From Brachionus koreanus (taxonomy: Eukaryota; Rotifera; Eurotatoria; Ploima; Brachionidae), in NCBI GenBank assembly GCA_016987375.1, contig PJRA01000263.1:4417319-4481318 (forward strand): 64,000 bases of DNA. Direction: 5' to 3'. How positions within the stretch are numbered: the first letter of the stretch is position 1; each line of letters opens with the position of its first letter. Below are positions 11,301 to 22,925 of this stretch, piece by piece. Below the pieces are notes generated by a model. That model made no database searches. It saw only the letters and a program-made list of their open reading frames with translations, and was not told the DNA's origin. A program made the translations under genes and the position numbers.

Positions 11301-11920
11301 CTATATTGATCATTTAAATTTGATTGATCTAATTTTAAAATCAAATTATTACATTCTTATACTTCCATTGCTAGTTTTGAGTGAACTTGAAAAGCTGGCC
11401 AAATCTATTTCGAATTTATTTGATGATTCACAAGAGCATGCAGAATATCTGCAAAGAAATGCCAAAAAGGCTATAGAATTTTTAAATTCTAAATTTGAAA
11501 AGCGAGAACGAAACATAAAAGCGATGACCTCACAGGGATCTATTTTAGAAACAATTCAATTTAGAACTGAAGAAGTTGTAAAACCAGTATGTGTTAATTC
11601 GGTATACTATTTATAAATGATATTCATAAAATTTCCCAATTAAGGGCACCAATGATGAGTTAATTTTAGGATGCTGTCTTCATTACTGTAGAGACAACGC
11701 ACGAGATTACATGCCAAACAACAAAAGTATAATTTGATCTATTTAAGACTAAGATATTTTTAATTATTCTCTAGATGATGCGATTCACTTATTCAGAGAT
11801 GTTGTTCTGCTTACCGAGGACAGACATTTAAGAATGAAAGCACACACAAGAAATGTTCCAGTTAAAAATATAAAGCAATTTTGTAAATGGTCCGGATTGT
11901 TAGTCTCAAAAAATAACTGA
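8384..11920 (+). CDS. SMG6: SMG6/EST1A, PIN-domain endonuclease of nonsense-mediated decay
   Basis: SMG6 cuts mRNAs near premature stop codons during nonsense-mediated decay and binds UPF1 and the exon junction complex. Exons: 8384-8901, 8950-9141, 9315-11586, 11645-11726 and 11775-11920 (1069 aa; human 1419). Near the N-terminus, NRHPELARYQPPISRS resembles the exon-junction-binding motif (RPxxxLYxPG). Residues about 350-480 are the 14-3-3-like TPR region (RIYIYLGDLERYREM, ARYYYLRAIPFAPKVPRAYHQ, LAVYTKRRLDSCYFY). The C-terminal PIN domain starts at about 890 with FIVADTNCYIDH (Asp about 896), continues with TNDELILGCCLHYCRD and ends with VLLTEDRHLR. All three catalytic Asp positions of SMG6 are kept, so the nuclease is probably active; this separates it from SMG5, which lacks them. 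A basic/acidic linker at about 495-545 is low complexity. Intron 3 is 58 nt. Confidence 0.95.
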
Positions 11921-12467
11921 AATATATACTTTTTTAATTTATTATTAGTTTTATTAATTTCGTTGATATTGTGTGTAAGTGTTTTTTTTTTAAACCTTTT
12001 TAATCAAAAAATAAAATTTTTAAAAACGCAAAGTTTAGTTTGCTTCATATTATTAATTAAGTATTATTTTGGACGATAAATTTAAATATTCATATAAGAG
12101 TATAAAATATAGATTAGAGATCAAATTAATAATATTGGAAAATTCCATCAGCTAACATTTAATAAATATATCATCTAATTACTAATCTATCATATTTTTA
12201 ATTTCAAATTTTCGCAATGTCTTAGTCTAGTTTAAAAATGTTTATTACACCTTTGAAAAAAGTCAAAATATTTTAATTATTTCGTTTTTCAATTTTTAAC
12301 AAACATATGAAAAATAAAATTCCAAAATCTAAATATTAGAAAATAAAAATTACTAATCAAAGTTTCAAACATAAATTTAAACTTACTTGAAAAACTTAAG
12401 GTTATTTAAAATTTTCAAAAATTATGCCTAAAAATTTTGTTCAAGTTTTTATTTATTTTTAGATAAA
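11921..12467. other. Intergenic between SMG6 and the formin gene
   Basis: Only AT-rich sequence is seen. It holds the SMG6 3' UTR and the formin promoter. No repeat or RNA gene was recognised. Confidence 0.6.
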
Positions 12468-15400
12468 ATGAGAGAAAATAACGATTCTTCGAAGTTTCGT
12501 CGTGTGGCTCGAGCAATCGCCAATTTGGAATTCGACTACACTTTAAATTTTTCGTCGCCTCAATTTTGCAATCAATTATTAGTTTATCCTAATTTAAAAT
12601 TGTTTACTAAGTTGGAGAGAAAATTAAGAAATGAGAACAGAACATGGATAAGTGAATTTATTCAAACTGGTGGACTTTTTTCTCTATTGCGTTGTGTTGA
12701 ATATCTATCTTGTAAAAAGAATGACAACAATCTGCTAAAATCAATTTTGCTTTGTAAATGTCTAAATTGTATCAAAGAAATAATGAATCACAAATTTGGT
12801 ATGGAATGTATTATTAACATGGCTATTGAAGAAAAGTCATTCAACTCAATTTTGGTCAAGGCAATTATGAATCAGAACCAAGTTGTCAAAAAAGAAATCT
12901 TTCAAATATTTTCTGCTATAGGAATGTACTCTGAACAGGGTTATTCTCTTTGTTTAGACATTTTAAATTTATTAAAAGTAAAGCTAATTGTTATTTAATA
13001 GAATTGTTTGTTGGATCAATTTTTATTTTAAGAACGAAAAAAGAACTTCTAACAGATTTGGCATCATTGTTGAGGAAATTAAAACAAACAAAAATGCACC
13101 ATCTTATTTAGTGGTATTAATAGGATTTATAAACTGTTTATTATCACAGCCTAATGAATTAAATGAGAGAATTAATTTAAGGACCGAGCTTGCTTGTAAT
13201 TTTAAAATATTTTAAATAATTTAATTTTTAATATTTGAACTAGATCTTCCATTTAATGAATTATTAGAGGAATTAAGGAAATATTCTGATGACGACTTAT
13301 TAATCCAGCTTAATTTATATGAGACATATCAGCATGAAGACGAATCGGAATTATTTGAAAAAAATGGATTTGACTTCAATGACCCTGTTAGTATTCTAAA
13401 AGCCATATGCTTAAAAAACCAAAACTCTATTTCAAAAAATCATAAAATCCTTGAAATACTAAAAATTTTATATCAATTGTCTGACGAAGAGTCAAACAAT
13501 CGATTTATTCATTCAATGGATTTTTTGATTGCCAGTCTAAATGAAATATCTCTAAAAAAAGGCATAATAACTATTCGTTCTGAAAAATCGACTCAAACTA
13601 CATCGAAAAATGCAAAATTAAATGAAAAAAATTCATTATTGGATTCCAATATAACAATTCCAGATTATCCAGCACCACCTCCTCCTGATTTAGTTCCTAA
13701 TGTTCCACCAAGAAAAAACATTGTATTTAGAAAGAAGGCATGTTCACAATTGAATAAAGATATTGAATGGCATTCTGTAAATATAGAACAAGGACAAAAA
13801 GAGCTCACGATCGACCAAACTAAAATTACAAAAAGTTCATCAGGAATTCTTCCACCTCCTCCTTTACCAACAAATTCATCAGGAATTCCTCCACCTCCTC
13901 CTTTACCAACAAATTCATCAGGAATTCCTCCACCTCCTCCTTTACCAAACAGTTCATCAGGAATTCCTCCACCTCCTCCTTTACCAAAAAGTTCATCAGG
14001 AATCCCTCCACCTCCTCCTTTACCAACAAGTGTTATTGAAGAAGAAATTTCTTCGAAAACTGCTCCGCCGCTATCAAATATCTCTTCTTCTTCTGTTAAT
14101 CAAAATCTAAGTTTAAAAGCTTTATATAATACTTTACCCAGGGCTAATAAGGCTTTAAAAAATTTTTCTTGGCAAAAATTACCACCTGCAACGCTAAACA
14201 AGGAAAATATTTGGAAAGAAGTAAATGAGAAAAATGTTGAGTTCAATTTTGATAAACTCGAAGAATTTTTTGTTAAAACAAATCAAATATTAACAAAAAA
14301 AAAACCTGAAAATACAGATGTCTCAAAAATTAATTCTAAGCCTTTAGCTAAAGTTTTAAGTTTTCCGAATCAGCAAGAACAAGTAATTATTTAAAAATAT
14401 TCTGAATAAAATTTAACAATTAAAAATAGAATGTTAGCTTTCTTGATTCTAAACAAAATATGAATGTAAATGTTTATTTGAGAAAAATTAAAGTTTCATT
14501 AAACGAATTCATTCAATTGATTATTAATGGTAATTCGCAGGAAATTGGTATTGATAATCTAACATGTTTACAGAAAATTCTTCCAGAAAAAACTGACGTT
14601 GAAAATATACACAGTTTTTGTGAAACTGATGCTAAAAACTATGAACAACTAGCCAAGGCTGAAAAATTCATAAAACTTTTAACTGACGTTCCATTTTATG
14701 AATTAAGAATTGATCTAATGCACTATATAGAAGAATTTGACGAAATATATTCATTGCTACAAAATCCGCTTCAAATTTATTGTAAAGTTTCCAATACAAT
14801 TCTTGAAAGTAAATCACTAAAACAACTTATTACCCTGATTCTTGCTGCCGGAAATTTTTTGAATTCAGTAAGTTAAATATTAAACAAATATGAGTAATTA
14901 AAATTTTTACAGAATAGCTATAATGGTCAAGCGGTTGGATTTAGAATCAATATTCTTCCAAAATTGATTGATATAAAAACAAATAAGGCTTCTGTATCAT
15001 TTTTGCACATTATTATTGAGGAATTTGATATGAAATACCCAGAACAAGATGACTTTGTCAACGATTTGAAAGACATATCTTTAATAATAAGGTAATAATC
15101 ATAAGGATCAGTGAATAATTAATTTTAAATCTGTAAAAAAGTTCAAGTCTGTCAAATTTATTTGGAACTTTTAAGCAATTGAAAAAACGAACCATCGATT
15201 TACAAAATGAACTTGATCAGGAAACGACTCCAAATGAAATTAAAACTCAGTTTTCTGAAAAGATTGAAGTAAAAACAAAACTCCTTTATGCATACTAAAA
15301 TTTTCTAATAAAAAGTTTTCTTAGACTTATACTAAAAAAGTGGAAAATTTGGAAAATATTTTTAAAAATATAGACAGGCTAAAGGATAAAATAATTGAAT

Positions 15401-15925
15401 ATTATTGTGAAGACTCCTTAACTTTTAATTTAGACGAATTTTTGAGTAAGTTTCATCAATTTTGTCAGAATATAATTAAAGTTCGAGAGGTATTTTTAAT
15501 CAATACATCTTTTATATTTTAATGATATTTGAAATAGGATATTAAATCAAAAATATTAAATGAGGAAAAAATTATAAGAAGAAAAAAAGAACTTGAAGAA
15601 ATAGAGAAACGTCGATCACAAAGTAATCAAACATTCAATTAACCACAATTTTCAATTATAAATGTTTTATTTTTAAGAAATAACCCAAAGATTGAATGAA
15701 ACTATGCTAGAAGAAGATTTAGATAATAATGTAATGTCAAATTTGCTCTCAAATTTGAAAAAAGGAAACATGGCATCGGTGAGAAAGAGTGTTAAAATTA
15801 ATCAAAATTTCAAACTAGGCATACCTGTTGAATCTGAAAATTTAGAGGCAACTAAAGCGAATCTTCGTCCAAGCCCAAAGGTAAAATCGAATGCTATGTT
15901 AATACAATTTAAAAGAGAAATATGA
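12468..15925 (+). CDS. INF2: INF2-type formin (actin nucleator)
   Basis: Formins nucleate and elongate unbranched actin filaments; INF2 types can also sever them. Nine exons: 12468-12977, 13033-13195, 13244-14382, 14430-14867, 14913-15091, 15142-15268, 15325-15489, 15538-15622 and 15678-15925 (1017 aa). Order: an N-terminal diaphanous-inhibitory GBD/FH3 region that matches INF2 closely ([62 protein letters not shown]); an FH1 segment of proline blocks (13834-14028); the FH2 domain from [14 protein letters not shown] through [40 protein letters not shown] and [10 protein letters not shown]; then a short tail with [19 protein letters not shown], which resembles the INF2 WH2/DAD element that binds actin and the N-terminus. 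Introns are 44-59 nt. Assignment to INF2 rather than DIAPH rests on the N-terminal match and the short WH2-like tail. Confidence 0.92.
13834..14028 (+). repeat. Five 39-nt tandem repeats encoding the formin FH1 polyproline
   Basis: Five in-frame copies of a 13-codon unit, (N/S)[11 protein letters not shown](T/N/K), are almost identical at the DNA level, including the third codon positions. Each unit is a profilin- or SH3-binding proline block. Low divergence points to recent expansion or homogenisation, so copy number may vary between individuals. Confidence 0.95.
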
Positions 15926-16228
15926 TATCATAAAAGCATTTAAAAATTTTAAATTTTTTTGTAATTTTTAAAATAGAGTTTTTTTTTTGTTTAATGGTCT
16001 TACTAAATAAATTTAAATAGAATATTTTATAAGATTTATTTAAATAAATACTCTAAATTTTAAATAAAGAATTTTTCATACACACTTTATTTTTAAAGAA
16101 AATAATTTTTTTTTCAAATGGGCTCTGCTAAAACACTGTCTGCCATTTTTTGAAAATTCTCTGAACTCTGCTTTTTTTACAGAGCAAAAATATTTTCAAA
16201 ATTTTAACATGTCATTTAATTCCAACAA

Positions 16229-16322
16229 TTAATATTTGTTTGTAATTTTCTTTGTAAGTTCAGCTAAAGGTCGCCATGATAAATCAATCAAATGTGTATT
16301 CATCTCAAGGTTCTTAAATGCC
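16229..16322 (-). pseudogene. Exon-like fragment of unknown gene (terminal exon?)
   Basis: A strong acceptor (TTTTCTTTTAG) precedes 31 open codons ending in TAA, containing NTHLIDLSWRPLAELTKK. It could be a real last exon, for example an alternative 3' exon of the GPCR gene upstream on the same strand, or a relic. The core HLIDLS..P..EL recurs on the opposite strand at 16894-16932 with 35 of 39 bases identical. I do not recognise the protein. Confidence 0.35.
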
Positions 16323-16880
16323 CTAAAAGAAAAATAGGAGATTAGTCGAATATAATTAAGAAGTCAGTTGGATGTTTATTTTTTAAAAAAATAAAAAAAT
16401 TTAATTTTCGTAAAAATAAAAATCTTGGAAGAAAAGAAATTTTATATATAGTGTGTACAGCGAATTTGTATGAATGATTCAATTTGCTCAATGTTTTTTT
16501 TTAATTTTTAATTATTTTTTTTTAATCAAAAATATTTTTTTAATTAAATATTAGGTTCAAGTTTAATTTTTACCCAGGTAAAAAACTGTCAAACTAATTA
16601 GTTTGATCAAAATAGCTTATTTTTTAGTGAACTAAATTCAACTAGTTCAAATAAACTAAGCTCTTATCTAATGATAAAAAAATAATCAAACAATTAAAAT
16701 TGTTTACTAGTCTGTTCTAAAACAAAATATTCAATAGATAATATAAATGATAAGCAATTTTTATTAAAACTATTATTATTGTTTAAAATATTGTATACAG
16801 TTAAAAAAACATAATTATTTTTATTATTTTAAAAAACAAAATCAATTCAATTCGAATATAAAAACGATTTACAATTTTTT

Positions 16881-16972
16881 AGCGCTTTTTCAACATTTGA
16901 TTGATTTATCAAGGCCACCTTTTACTGAACTTGATTGTTTACCGGTACAAACAAAAAGTGGAATTAAAATTT
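16881..16972 (+). pseudogene. Plus-strand relative of the 16229-16322 exon-like fragment
   Basis: TTTTTTAG precedes an open frame containing HLIDLSRPPFTELD that ends at TAA near 16972. The 39-nt core 16894-16932 matches the reverse complement of 16256-16294 at 35 of 39 positions. Function and parent gene are unknown. Confidence 0.3.
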
Positions 16973-17050
16973 AAGGCAAAGAGCTCAAATTTTACTAGTT
17001 TTGAGATTATAATCAATAAAAAGATGAATATGGATGACAAAATTCTTCAT

Positions 17051-19936
17051 TTAGTGTTCAATTAAATTTTTTTGCTCCTCTAAGCTAATTTCATTAAGAT
17101 CAACAATGCTATTCTTTTTATTATTGTTCGACTCGTAATTTTTTTCCTTAAGACTAGAATTTAGTCGACTAAATGTTTCTGAATCTTCGCCCATATTACT
17201 TAAATAATTGGTATCCATGGAATCGAATCTTATTGTCCCCTTAGAGCCTTTTGAAGACGGCAAGCTGCTAGTGATCGTCGAATTAGACTCTTTTTTTCGT
17301 CTCTTAAAGATGCTTGATTTATGCTTTTTGTCTGTGTCACTTTCCAAATTTAGAACAACTTTTTTACGATTAGGTTCGGATTTGTTTTTTTGATCACTTT
17401 CCATGCAGATATTATTATTGTTGTGATCAGTTTTATCTATCTCTTTTTCTGAATTAATTTTGGCTATTTTTCGTATTTTGGACTCTTTGAACCTATGACT
17501 TGATCGAAATCGATCATTCCCGAGAGACACACATGAATTTCTGTCTTTACCTACCATTGTGCTAAAACGTCGCATGTTTGGATATCGCAAGAGCAATTTT
17601 CGTTCAATTTGATTGATTACCTCATTTCGAACCTCAGAATTAAAAAAGCCGTAAATTAATGAAATAGCAAGACCCTTTAGAAGATAATTGAGTTATTGAC
17701 GAAATTAAAGATCTAATTACCTGAAATGAGCTGCAAATAATTTCAAAATAAAGTCGAATTAATTCAAGTTCAAGAGGCAATTTGCCTCTTACAAATGGCT
17801 GCCATATACTGAAAGCAATGTAATATATACTAAACAAGGGTAAAAGGATAAGAGTAGATTTAGCCAATTTTCTTTAAAAACATGTTTTGATAAATAATTA
17901 AAATTTAAAGATTATTTAAAAACTTACTTAAATCTGTAATGTTTTGGTTCAGTTAGCCGATTTTTTCTCAACTTATTTCTCAATATTCTTACTATGTTTA
18001 TGAATAATCCAAAATTTAACTAAAAACAATTTACAAATAATAATAAAATAATATTTTTAAAAATTATTAATAAATCTTACAAAAATTATTAAAACTTGTG
18101 GAACGACGTACAAGTAGGAAAAAGAAGTTTCGGTGTTCCAACACCTAAAATTTTTCAAAATTTAAGTGAGCCTTTTTTTTTTAAATTTAATTGAAAAAGC
18201 TTTCCCTGTAATATAATTTATTTGAATAAATCATCAATATTTATTTGATTCATTTATTTTTTCTTCATAGATATTTTTAGAACAGTAGTGATTTGATCTA
18301 AGTTTTTCACTTAAGTAAACTAAAGATTCAACTTATTAGATTTTCTTTTTATTATTTATTTTGTATTTTTCTCTAAATTTTACTTTTTTGGCTTGAATTG
18401 ATAACAATAATATGAAGAGTTTAAATATACTGATAGATTTTTTAAACATTTTTATTTTAACTGATTTATTTAACTTTAAAATGAATGTGTAAGAATAAAA
18501 TTAGGTAAAAACCTTGTATCAAATTACCAATAGATTTCAAAAATAATCAATAAAATCAATAATTTCCTTTCAAAAAATAAATAAATAAAGTTTTAAGATA
18601 AAAACCTATTTTAAAAATCATTTCAAACATTTCAAAATACTTACGAATTTTTTTCACCAAAAATGCTCATTAGTGTAACAAAAGGGATGATCCATAGCAA
18701 CGGGCCAACTAAAAAAAAATTCTTACTAATTAAGAAATATTTAGGAAGAGCGTTTGATTAATTTGTCATAATAAATCGTCATGATTTAATACTCTAACAT
18801 AATTCCGTAGTAAACAAATATTAATTTAGCATACCCCATCCAAGCGTGATATACAATTTGAAATGATTTGATTCACTGAATGTAGATACTGATACCAGTG
18901 TGTTTAGATACAATGCCTCGGCAAATATCATAACATGGTTCGATGATTCAGCATAGCGAAATAAACTCATTAAGGTTTTGCATTCCCAGTGCTAAATTTT
19001 TAATTTAAAAAAAAAAGTAGTTGAATAATATTTTTGAATAAAATTTACTGTAATATTTGGATTAAACGCTAATTTTGAATTTTCTTGAATTAAAACATCT
19101 AAAATTTATGAAGAATTTTCATCACATAAATTTAAAGAAAAATTTAAAATGTCACCTTTTGGAAATCCAACTGAATTAACCCAAAAAGTTTCTTTAATTA
19201 AATGAATAATTGAAAATAATAAAAATGATCCAAATAAATTGCAATGCAATATGTTTCTTTCACAATGAAGACGTCTTTAAATGAATTTTAGTCAAACGAA
19301 TAAAATATGTTTGTTACTAAATTACTTGAAACTAATAAGCAAAATCATTGCTATAACCAACGAAGCTAATGAAATAACACTTCCAATTTTAGCAATTAAT
19401 TTTAATCGTTTTAAATGGTTCTAAAAATTAAATTAAAATATTTAACAGACAAAAAAAAATTAAAAAAAAAGTATATACAGGAAGAACTTTTGAAGCAAAA
19501 TCTTCTTCTATACATGCAGTATAGTCCGTATAAGAAGTGTTCTTGCGCATGACCCAAGTTCCATCTGGTTGACAAAATCGTCTAGCAAATCGTTTTGATT
19601 TTTCAAATCCAATAAACCATGTTGGACAAGGCTGAATAGCCCATTGATTTGCATCAGTTTCTTCCCAACATAAAATTAGATCAAAAGATTTTGGACATTT
19701 TTTTATAAGGTTAGTTAGATTTGATTGTTGATCGTCCTCGGCTGATAGACATTTTAGACGATTTTCTTCAATTTTACTACTCTGTATAACTTCTTTTGAA
19801 ATTTCATCTTCTGACTAAAATAAAGATAACAATTTTTTTCTACGATTTTATTAAAACTCACTTCAATCAATGATGGATAGAGAAAATTATAATTGGAAAT
19901 GAACAAACAAAAGAAAAAATACAATTTGAATACCAT
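17051..19936 (-). CDS. Class B1 (secretin-type) neuropeptide/hormone GPCR
   Basis: Seven-transmembrane receptor for a peptide hormone. Eleven coding exons: 19936-19862, 19814-19479, 19420-19326, 19274-19156, 19098-19049, 18991-18835, 18708-18645, 18144-18081, 18019-17928, 17871-17721 and 17674-17051 (608 aa). Exon 1 encodes a signal peptide. Exon 2 is the hormone-receptor domain with all six Cys, including CPKSFDLILCWEET, PCPTWFIGF, FCQPDGTW and TSYTDYTAC. TM1 is in exon 3; RLHCERNILHCNLFGSFLL is TM2; HWECKTLM carries the TM3 disulphide Cys; LYITLGWGVGPLLWIIPF is TM4; CWNTE is the loop-2 Cys; SSFQGLAISLIYGFFNSEV is the class B TM7 motif. The about 190-residue Ser/Lys/Asn-rich tail is long for the class and is probably phosphorylated. 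The ligand subfamily (PDF, calcitonin/DH31, CRF/DH44) cannot be settled by eye. A 5' UTR acceptor lies at 19992. Confidence 0.93.
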
Positions 19937-22816
19937 TTTCCAGTATGATTAATATCTCACAAGCTTTTTGTAAGCATTTTTAATTAGATTTCTAAAAAAA
20001 TTTAAAAATATTTCAAATAATGTTAAACAAGCATGGAAATTAAATTTTATTAAGTAACCAATAAATATATATATATATATAAGAAAAATGAATCCCAATC
20101 AGAATAAATTTGTCACTCAATTATGGTATATAAATAAATTTTAAACCAAACAATAAAAATTATGAAAAAAGCTAATAAAAAATATATTTTAAGATAAGAG
20201 ACATTGAGAACAATTCAAGATAAAATTTTAAATTGTTGTTACCAAATATTCTAATCTGAGTCTTGACTAAATTAAATTTGGTAGCTACTTTTAAACCAAT
20301 TAATTTTTTTTTGTTTAATTAAATTTTTGAAATATACGGAAAAAGATTTTGAGATTTACGTAATTTCACAAAATAGATTTTTTGGCTGAATCCGGATTAT
20401 AATTAAATTTTTAGAAAAAAAAAATTACATTTCCAACTTCCTTGATGTCTTAAGCTTGATTACTAAAATTAAAGTCTCAATTAAACCAACTATTGTCAAT
20501 TATTATAAGCTGTTTATTCTTGGTTTTTGCAAAACTGGGTGCTCTAGCTTTAGTTTAATGAAAAATTTTCATTTAACATTTAGTTGTAATTTAGCTTGGA
20601 GTATAAAGCCATTTGCTAGAATCGAAGATATTTGAAAAATACAATTAAGCTGATATTGATATATCGAAAAGAATTCAAATTTATGCTTTTAAAAATCTAA
20701 AAGTAGTAATATTGGAGATAAAAATTAGATAACATTTCTTAATAAACCTATCTGTTTCTGATTTATAAATGTTAAACTAATTTATTCATTTCTATTTTGA
20801 TGTAAATTTCTTAATTTCACTAATTTCTATAGGTAAAAGCAAAAGTCAAATTTCGTATTATCTAAGAACTAAAAATATAAATATTATAAAGCTTCGATTT
20901 GATTTTTATTCTTAGTTTAGAATATTTTCAGTTTTATTTTATCTATTAAATTTAATAAAAAGACAGGATATCGAACTATACCTTATCATTCAAAAAACAC
21001 CTATTTATATGCTTTAAAAACAAAATTATTTATTTGGAATAATGATGTAGTCTGTTGTAGTTTAAATATCTAATCTTACATGATTTAATCTGTTAAATAT
21101 TTTTTTGTTTAAATCGGATTTTCACCCCATGAATTGATCTGAGTTGTTTCAAGCATGATTTAGCTCATTTTTTCTTTAAGAAAATTTACGAGAATATCAG
21201 ACAAAAATAAACATTTATCACAGCATCCTAGATGAATAATACCCGCTGCATTTTTAGACAAAGCTTTACTTAAAGTATTTTAAAGACCCTTTTAAAATAA
21301 TCTTTAAGTTAATTAAAAGCAAAAAAATTGATTGATTATTGAAAAAATTATTTTAAAATATTAACTGTAATTTAACAAATTAAATTTGGAACATTTAAAG
21401 CAAAAAATTGTCTTTGATATTTAACAAAAATAGATTTAAATATTTTCATCTATTTTTGTATCATTTAATAATTAATAAATAAATTATTTGAAAATAAAAA
21501 TTAGTTACAAAAAATTTATCTAAAAAATCCGTTAATAATCAAATATTAGAAAAAAACATGAGTTCAAGACTTAAAAATCTGAACTTGATTTTTTTCCACA
21601 AAAGTGGCTTTAAAAAAACACCTATAAATCTATCTTTTGCATAAGATAATAACTGGAAACATTTAAACTTTAAATTTTCTACATTTTATCTTAACATGGT
21701 TTTTATTTATAGAAAATTAATTTCTAAAATTTTCTCCTCAAAATTTTGAAAGAATTCGATACATGTTTTAGTTAATTGAAATTCAAGTTCCGTATGCTGT
21801 TAGAACATGAGAATTAGTGATTAAAAAAAATAACTAATATAAAATATTAATATTTATATATTGATCAATAAATTAATTTATTTGAATTTTTCTTAGGCTA
21901 AATATTAAAAAGACTAAATTAATAAAAACTAATTAACCATAAATTTAATATAATTCTTCAGATTTATAATAAATCATTAAGAAAAAAAATTTAAATTTTC
22001 AACATGTAAATTTAGATTAAATATTTTATAATAGCTTATTAAAAAGACAATGTCTATTTAACAAAAAATTAAAATGGTTTAATTATTGTCATTTATGAAT
22101 TTTTAGATGTAAATAATAAAAGGAAAATAAATTAAAAAGTTTCCTTTAATTTCTTTTATTAAGATGATTCTTAATCAAAAGCAATTGTTGTTCATCCTGT
22201 AAATTACACCATAATAGAAAATTAATTCATTTTTTTCTGAATAAAGAGTCACATTGTGACATCTCAATTAAAAAAAAAAAAGATATTTTAAAATATTAAC
22301 TGTATTAAAACAAAATAAAATTTGGAATTTGGAATGAATAATTAATTTAGCTAAATATTTTTTTAAGAAATCTTTTAAATTTGGATTTATAAATGATACA
22401 CCTTTTTCACTTTATTAAAAAGAAAACTTTTAAAAATAAAATTTCTAATAGTCTGAAGTATATAATTTAAGATTGCCTTAAGCGTTATTTTTTAATTCTA
22501 ACAGGCAAGAAAAACGATACGGATAATAAATTATTATCATTCATTTAAATTAAAGAGAGTAATCGAGGTTCGAGTTCTTTTCGAATCCGAAAATATCGAT
22601 TTTAGATAAAAAAAAATTGATTTCTTGAAATTCCTATCAAGTTTTAATTAAAAACTTAATTTTTAAAAGTAGGAACTATATCTCTCATATTTTAATTAAA
22701 ATAAACAAAATTTTTAAAAACTATCTTGGTTATTTTAAAGATTTCTTATAGATTTGATCATTTAGAAGAATTAATGAAAAATATAAATTATTTGAAAAAA
22801 ATAATTTCATACTTAC

Positions 22817-22925
22817 CCTAATGTTTATCCATACTAAATAATTTTTATCTGAAATGTTTTGCGAAATTAATTTTTGAATCTTAATAAGTGATGTGTCCTT
22901 GAAAGTTTTCCATTTACTGTCGAAT
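22817..22925 (-). other. Candidate 5' UTR exon of the class B GPCR
   Basis: On the minus strand TTTTTCAG precedes 109 nt that end at a strong GTAAGTATG donor. One frame is open (contains KWKTFKDTSLIKIQK) but has no ATG. The next good acceptor downstream on this strand is 19992, just 5' of the GPCR start, so a 2.8-kb 5' UTR intron is plausible. This is inference from splice signals only. Confidence 0.35.

Larger units (their letters stand above)
15926..17050. other. Intergenic with two inverted exon-like fragments
   Basis: Between the convergent formin and GPCR genes. No complete gene was recognised. It contains a minus-strand exon-like piece at 16229-16322 and a plus-strand relative at about 16881-16972, described separately. 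The rest is AT-rich. Confidence 0.5.

Noticed and set aside
13002..13032. Formin exon 2 starting at 13002
   Set aside because: That acceptor breaks the reading phase; the TTTTATTTTAAG acceptor at 13031-13032 keeps it.
13826..14029. Minus-strand open frame with repeated [12 protein letters not shown] units
   Set aside because: It is the antisense of the formin FH1 proline repeats; the plus-strand frame fits a full INF2-type gene.
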